NCBI GenBank assembly: GCA_964458805.1 | Contig: CAYWKH010000054.1 | Coordinates: forward strand, 1 to 14,712 | Direction of reading: 5' to 3' | DNA: 14,712 nucleotides | From: JAAYLU01 sp964458805 | GTDB taxonomy: Bacteria; Synergistota; Synergistia; Synergistales; Aminobacteriaceae | Shown here: positions 12,198 through 14,712 of the stretch, piece by piece | How the letters are laid out: the number at the start of each line of letters is the position of its first letter | Position numbering within the stretch: position 1 is the first letter of the stretch | The notes under the pieces: model-generated | What the model was told of the DNA's origin: nothing | The model's database searches: none | The model's input: the letters and a program-made list of their open reading frames with translations, nothing else | Made by a program: the position numbers and the translations under genes

Positions 12198-14072
12198 TTA
12201 CTTTCTTCCCTTCAGCAGCGCCAGCGGTGACAGCAGGATCAGCAGCGCGGGGGCGAAGCCTAGGGAATTGCATCCACCGCCGCCGCCGCCTTTGGGCGGC
12301 TCGGGTTCGCTTTTTCTCTCCCCCGCCACAATGAAGGCCGGGTCTACCAGGAAGCCGTTCTCCTCGCCGTCAAGGTCGAATTCCCCTCCGTCCTTGATTG
12401 CAAGTGCAAGGCGACAATCAGAGGCGACGAGGTCGCTTGGCTCGAGCACGCGCTTCAGTGTCCTGCCCTCCATCTCCACCACCGCGGCACAACGGTCGAG
12501 CAGATCCTCAAGCTGGTACACCCGCTCGAAAAGGGTTGCTCTCTCGGACGAGAAGGCCTTTACAACCTGCAGTTGGTCGCAAAGGAGGCCGTGGTAGCAG
12601 CTCGGAATTTCAAAGAAGAAAACCGCCGTCCCGGCTTCCGTGGAGTAAGCGGAGGCGCCCTGCGCGTCGAGCGAGGCGCGGATTACCGCGAGCGGACTCA
12701 TCTCCGCTTCCTCTGTTATTTCAAGATCGTCGAGCAGTTCCCGCAGTCGTTCCATTCCGTCATCGCTGATACGGACCTGACCTGTGTCGTCCACTTCCAG
12801 CAGTTCCAGCAAGTCCTCTATCAGGCTGTCCGGAACGAGGGCTTCATGGAGGACTCTCTCCAGTGCGTCCTTTTTCTGCTCCTCCGTGGGGTTCGGCGGC
12901 AGAGTCACGGTCAGAGGCTCGGGCCGCACGAAACCAGGTCCCTCGGGAGGATCGACCGGCTGCAGGGGCACGGGAGTCGGAGTGGGTGTGGGTTCGGGCT
13001 TTGGCTCGGGCTCCGGTTTTGGCTCGGGCTCGGGTGTCGGCATCGGAGTGGGTTTTGGTGTAGGGTCTTCGGGTTGTTCCACCTCGTAGGCACCGATGTC
13101 AACGGTCCCGCCTTTTGGTTGAGGGCGAGAGATGCCGCGCTGGTCGGTCTTTGACGCGTCCGCATTCTTTCCACGGTCGAGCGCGGAACTGCCCGTGAGC
13201 AGGGCACAGGTAAACGTCGGGCCGCCATTGTCCGCGAGAGGGGCAAGCTTGGGGTCGTCGGATGTGTTGGTCACGTCAGTGAACTCGGTGGTATCGACGA
13301 CGGAATAGGTGATCGTCGCTGTACCTTTAACCTGCCCCACGGCCTTACCCTCTCCCCAGAAGATGGTGTTCGTCACCGTGGGATTTCCCGTTGAAATGTA
13401 CATCCCGCCGCCGTCGTTGTCCGCCTTGTTCTCCAAGAAGGTGCAGTTCGTCACCGTCGCACTGCTGTTTTCCGAGATGTACATCCCGCCGCCGAAGCTA
13501 TCCGCACTGTTCTTCGAGAAGGTGCAGTTCGTCACCATCGCACCGCTGTTTGACGTGATGTACATCCCGGCGCCGCAAGCGTTTATAGTGTTACCGTCCG
13601 CTTTGCCGCCCGTGATGGTGAAGCCGTCGAGGACGACGGTTCTGTCCGTACCGTTGGCATAGACGACGTGATAGCTACCCAAGTCGTCGCTGATAGCTCC
13701 GCTGAGAGTGGTCTTATTTTTCACGTAGTCGCGCTGACTCCGTCTGTTCTCCGTCCCGTCGAAGCCACCGTACAGGGCGATGTCATTCTTTAGGACGAAG
13801 GATTTAGTGCGGGGATTGTCATCCGTGCCATCCGTCGGCTTATACTCACCCGCAGCCAACCAGTACTCGCCTATTTTTTCATCTTTCAAAGCCTGTCTGA
13901 ACTCCGCCACGTCCATGGCCTTTGCCCACGAAGTTCCATCTTTGCCTTCGCTGCCGCCGCCGGGTGTAACGTACCAGACCGTCCCCTCCGAGGCGGACGA
14001 GGCCGCGAGCAGAGCAAACAGAATAAACCAGGAACAGACTGCCTTCTTGAACCACCTTGCCTTCATCAACAT
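12198..14072 (-). CDS. Secreted beta-helix protein with Synergist-CTERM sorting signal
   Basis: This 624-residue exported protein is probably anchored at the cell surface. It starts with a signal peptide (basic MLMKARWFKK, hydrophobic WFILFALLAASSAS, cleavage near residue 28). A right-handed parallel beta-helix region follows, with repeats such as GGGMYISENSSATVTNCTF (about 165-245), then a choice-of-anchor-Q-like segment ending RGISRP...VDIGAYEV (about 261-329). Next come a Pro/Glu/Thr linker (about 330-375) and a mixed acidic domain. The tail is GGGGGGCNSLGFAP, a hydrophobic helix, and KGRK, the Synergist-CTERM pattern seen in Synergistota. I chose ATG 14072 because GGAG lies 10 nt upstream and it puts the signal peptide at the N-terminus; an ATG at 14150 would bury it. 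The ligand or binding partner cannot be told; beta-helices often occur in adhesins and polysaccharide-active proteins. Confidence 0.9.
   Translation of the reverse strand: MLMKARWFKKAVCSWFILFALLAASSASEGTVWYVTPGGGSEGKDGTSWAKAMDVAEFRQALKDEKIGEYWLAAGEYKPTDGTDDNPRTKSFVLKNDIALYGGFDGTENRRSQRDYVKNKTTLSGAISDDLGSYHVVYANGTDRTVVLDGFTITGGKADGNTINACGAGMYITSNSGAMVTNCTFSKNSADSFGGGMYISENSSATVTNCTFLENKADNDGGGMYISTGNPTVTNTIFWGEGKAVGQVKGTATITYSVVDTTEFTDVTNTSDDPKLAPLADNGGPTFTCALLTGSSALDRGKNADASKTDQRGISRPQPKGGTVDIGAYEVEQPEDPTPKPTPMPTPEPEPKPEPEPKPEPTPTPTPVPLQPVDPPEGPGFVRPEPLTVTLPPNPTEEQKKDALERVLHEALVPDSLIEDLLELLEVDDTGQVRISDDGMERLRELLDDLEITEEAEMSPLAVIRASLDAQGASAYSTEAGTAVFFFEIPSCYHGLLCDQLQVVKAFSSERATLFERVYQLEDLLDRCAAVVEMEGRTLKRVLEPSDLVASDCRLALAIKDGGEFDLDGEENGFLVDPAFIVAGERKSEPEPPKGGGGGGCNSLGFAPALLILLSPLALLKGRK
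12960..13070 (-). repeat. Low-complexity Pro/Glu/Thr linker repeat in the Synergist-CTERM gene
   Basis: Short degenerate repeats encode alternating PTP, PEP and PKPEP units, joining the beta-helix half to the C-terminal half of the protein. Such linkers are flexible and often span the cell envelope. The DNA repeat is likely prone to length changes by slippage. Confidence 0.8.
13428..13620 (-). repeat. Tandem beta-helix coil repeats in the Synergist-CTERM gene
   Basis: Two close copies and flanking partial copies of a unit of about 90-96 nt encode GAGMYIT/GGGMYIS...VTNCTF...NSAD/NKAD. At DNA level, GTGCAGTTCGTCACC and ATGTACATCCCG recur in both copies on the plus strand. The unit length fits one or two turns of a parallel beta-helix. 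Confidence 0.75.
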
Positions 14073-14186
14073 GATGTTCCCTCTCCTTCCCGCAGCGGCG
14101 TTCTTAATACAACTGTAAACGCGCACAGCACAGCGTGGCACCGCCCTCACTTTCCCGCGACGAGAAGGCCCTTGTCAACGCTCATG

Positions 14187-14262
14187 AAAGAAGTTTATAC
14201 TTAAAAATAAAGTAAGAGTCAAACGCATTATTTTTTATATATAAATAATATTATAATAAGAG
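14187..14262. other. AT-rich island upstream of the Synergist-CTERM gene
   Basis: This stretch is almost all A and T (for example TTTTTTATATATAAATAATA), in sharp contrast to the GC-rich surroundings. It holds the promoter above on its left side and may act as an upstream promoter element or a site for a DNA-bending protein. I see no direct repeats or transposon ends. Confidence 0.6.
14194..14222 (-). promoter_or_regulatory. Sigma70-type promoter of the Synergist-CTERM gene
   Basis: On the minus strand, TTGACT (14217-14222) and TATAAA (14194-14199) are separated by exactly 17 nt, and each matches the consensus at five of six positions. Transcription would start near 14187, giving a leader of about 115 nt before ATG 14072. 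The upstream DNA is strongly AT-rich, which would help RNA polymerase bind. Confidence 0.75.
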
Positions 14263-14337
14263 GATGTCAGTTATTGAGTCGACAGGCTTTCTGTAATCTC
14301 GAACGAATGTGAGGGATCTCGGAGTGTACTCTTGAGA

Positions 14338-14420
14338 TTGCTCGCCCCTGTCGAGTATTAGTCTCTTTTTTCAGCAATGTCAGAGGGGACAGCAGGAGGA
14401 GTAGCGCGGGGTCGCAGCAT
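14338..14420 (-). pseudogene. Decayed second copy of a Synergist-CTERM gene 3' end
   Basis: On the minus strand this reads CCDPALLLLLSPLTLLKKE, clearly like the GFAPALLILLSPLALLKGRK tail of the intact gene. At DNA level the match runs from TTGCTCGCCCCTG (14338-14350; 12178-12190 in the intact copy) through ACAGCAGGA and GTAGCGCGGGG. The stop codon is preserved as TAA but shifted out of frame by a small indel. Only one arm of the terminator hairpin survives. No upstream beta-helix or signal peptide is recognisable within the window, so this is a relic of a duplicated or related gene. Confidence 0.6.
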
Positions 14421-14574
14421 GGACGTCCGCGCAAGATCAGGAGTTCGGAGAATAGCGGGTCCTCCGAGAGCAGAGCCACCATGCTCACGACCTCAACGCG
14501 GCGTTTCCATGCGTAATGCCGGCTGCGCCTTGGAGTTTGCAGGCAGTGCTCGGGCGTGCTCTGCGCCGCTCCGC
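14421..14574. other. Intergenic or decayed sequence with no supported gene
   Basis: No convincing reading frame, RNA gene or repeat is visible here. It may be the degraded body of the gene whose 3' end survives at 14338-14420. A minus-strand open frame covers it but matches nothing I recognise. Confidence 0.5.
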
Positions 14575-14603
14575 TTGAACAAGAGTCGGCTTCATGGCAT
14601 ACT
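14575..14603 (+). promoter_or_regulatory. Weak possible promoter for the gene at the right edge
   Basis: TTGAAC (14575-14580) and CATACT (14598-14603) are 17 nt apart, each matching consensus at about four of six positions. It would drive the partial gene starting at 14694. Confidence 0.25.
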
Positions 14604-14693
14604 TTGAACACTTTCACGATATCCGAGCGACAGACAGCAAACAGAGGCTGGCCGTGCCGGGTCGCATGAGAAAAGACGTACAAGGAGCTGTCA

Positions 14694-14712
14694 ATGATCG
14701 ACTACAGCAGAC
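14694..14712 (+). CDS. Start of a gene leaving the window (partial)
   Basis: ATG at 14694 follows AAGGAG (14682-14687) with a good 6-nt spacing, and the frame is open to the end (MIDYSR). The strong ribosome binding site is the only evidence. Six codons do not allow a product name. Confidence 0.4.

Noticed and set aside
12960..13070. Short repeats considered as a CRISPR-like array
   Set aside because: The repeats are degenerate, without constant spacers, in frame inside a gene and explained by a Pro/Glu/Thr linker.
12784..13089. Plus-strand frame encoding Gly/Ser/Val repeats
   Set aside because: It is the antisense of the Pro/Glu/Thr linker and acidic domain of the Synergist-CTERM gene, with no start signals of its own.
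14267..14683. 138-codon minus-strand open frame as an intact gene
   Set aside because: Only its Synergist-CTERM-like part is recognisable, that part lies in the middle of the frame rather than at the end, and the stop is shifted; a relic explains it better.

Overview
The window looks like a chromosomal segment of a GC-rich member of the Synergistota (Synergistetes). The strongest sign is the secreted protein at 12198-14072, which ends in a Gly-rich/Cys, hydrophobic, Lys/Arg tail of the Synergist-CTERM sorting type. A lysine 2,3-aminomutase and a small family 1 encapsulin system fit an anaerobic amino-acid-using bacterium. One run of ten Ns (4388-4397) marks an assembly gap inside a gene.

Layout. 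109-1128 (+): an old-yellow-enzyme (YqjM class) flavin oxidoreductase, convergent with 1148-1792 (-), an ExoD-family membrane protein. 1890-3164 (+): a compact operon with promoter, an encapsulated-ferritin cargo protein ending in an encapsulin-loading peptide, the encapsulin shell protein, and an intrinsic terminator. 3179-7252 (+): a second operon with a promoter, a roughly 150-nt leader containing hairpins, a tandem D-Ala-D-Ala-ligase-like ATP-grasp protein (across the N gap), a GNAT acetyltransferase and a lysine 2,3-aminomutase. The last two genes overlap their upstream neighbour and start with TTG. 7379-7861 (-): a bacterial PH-domain membrane protein. 8013-9206 (-): an Fsr-like MFS transporter. 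9319-9672 (-): a cupin. 9718-10050 (-): a charged coiled-coil protein. 10178-11728 (-): a dCache-type diguanylate cyclase, visibly less GC-rich than its neighbours. 11729-12162: a mostly non-coding stretch holding the decayed end of an archaeal-type ATPase gene. 12198-14072 (-): the Synergist-CTERM protein, with its own promoter and a perfect-hairpin terminator. 14151-14712: an AT-rich promoter region, a decayed second copy of the Synergist-CTERM 3' end, and the first codons of a gene that leaves the window.

Function. Two units stand out. In the encapsulin operon, a ferroxidase cargo would oxidise iron inside a protein shell. In the ATP-grasp/GNAT/aminomutase operon, the aminomutase keeps every lysine-specific residue I could check, so it should make beta-lysine. 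The neighbouring acetyltransferase and amide-bond ligases suggest that beta-lysine is acetylated and/or joined into a small peptide rather than fermented. This resembles two known solutes, N-epsilon-acetyl-beta-lysine and N-acetylglutaminylglutamine amide. The product is inferred, not shown. All assignments come from reading sequence and motifs; no database search was run.
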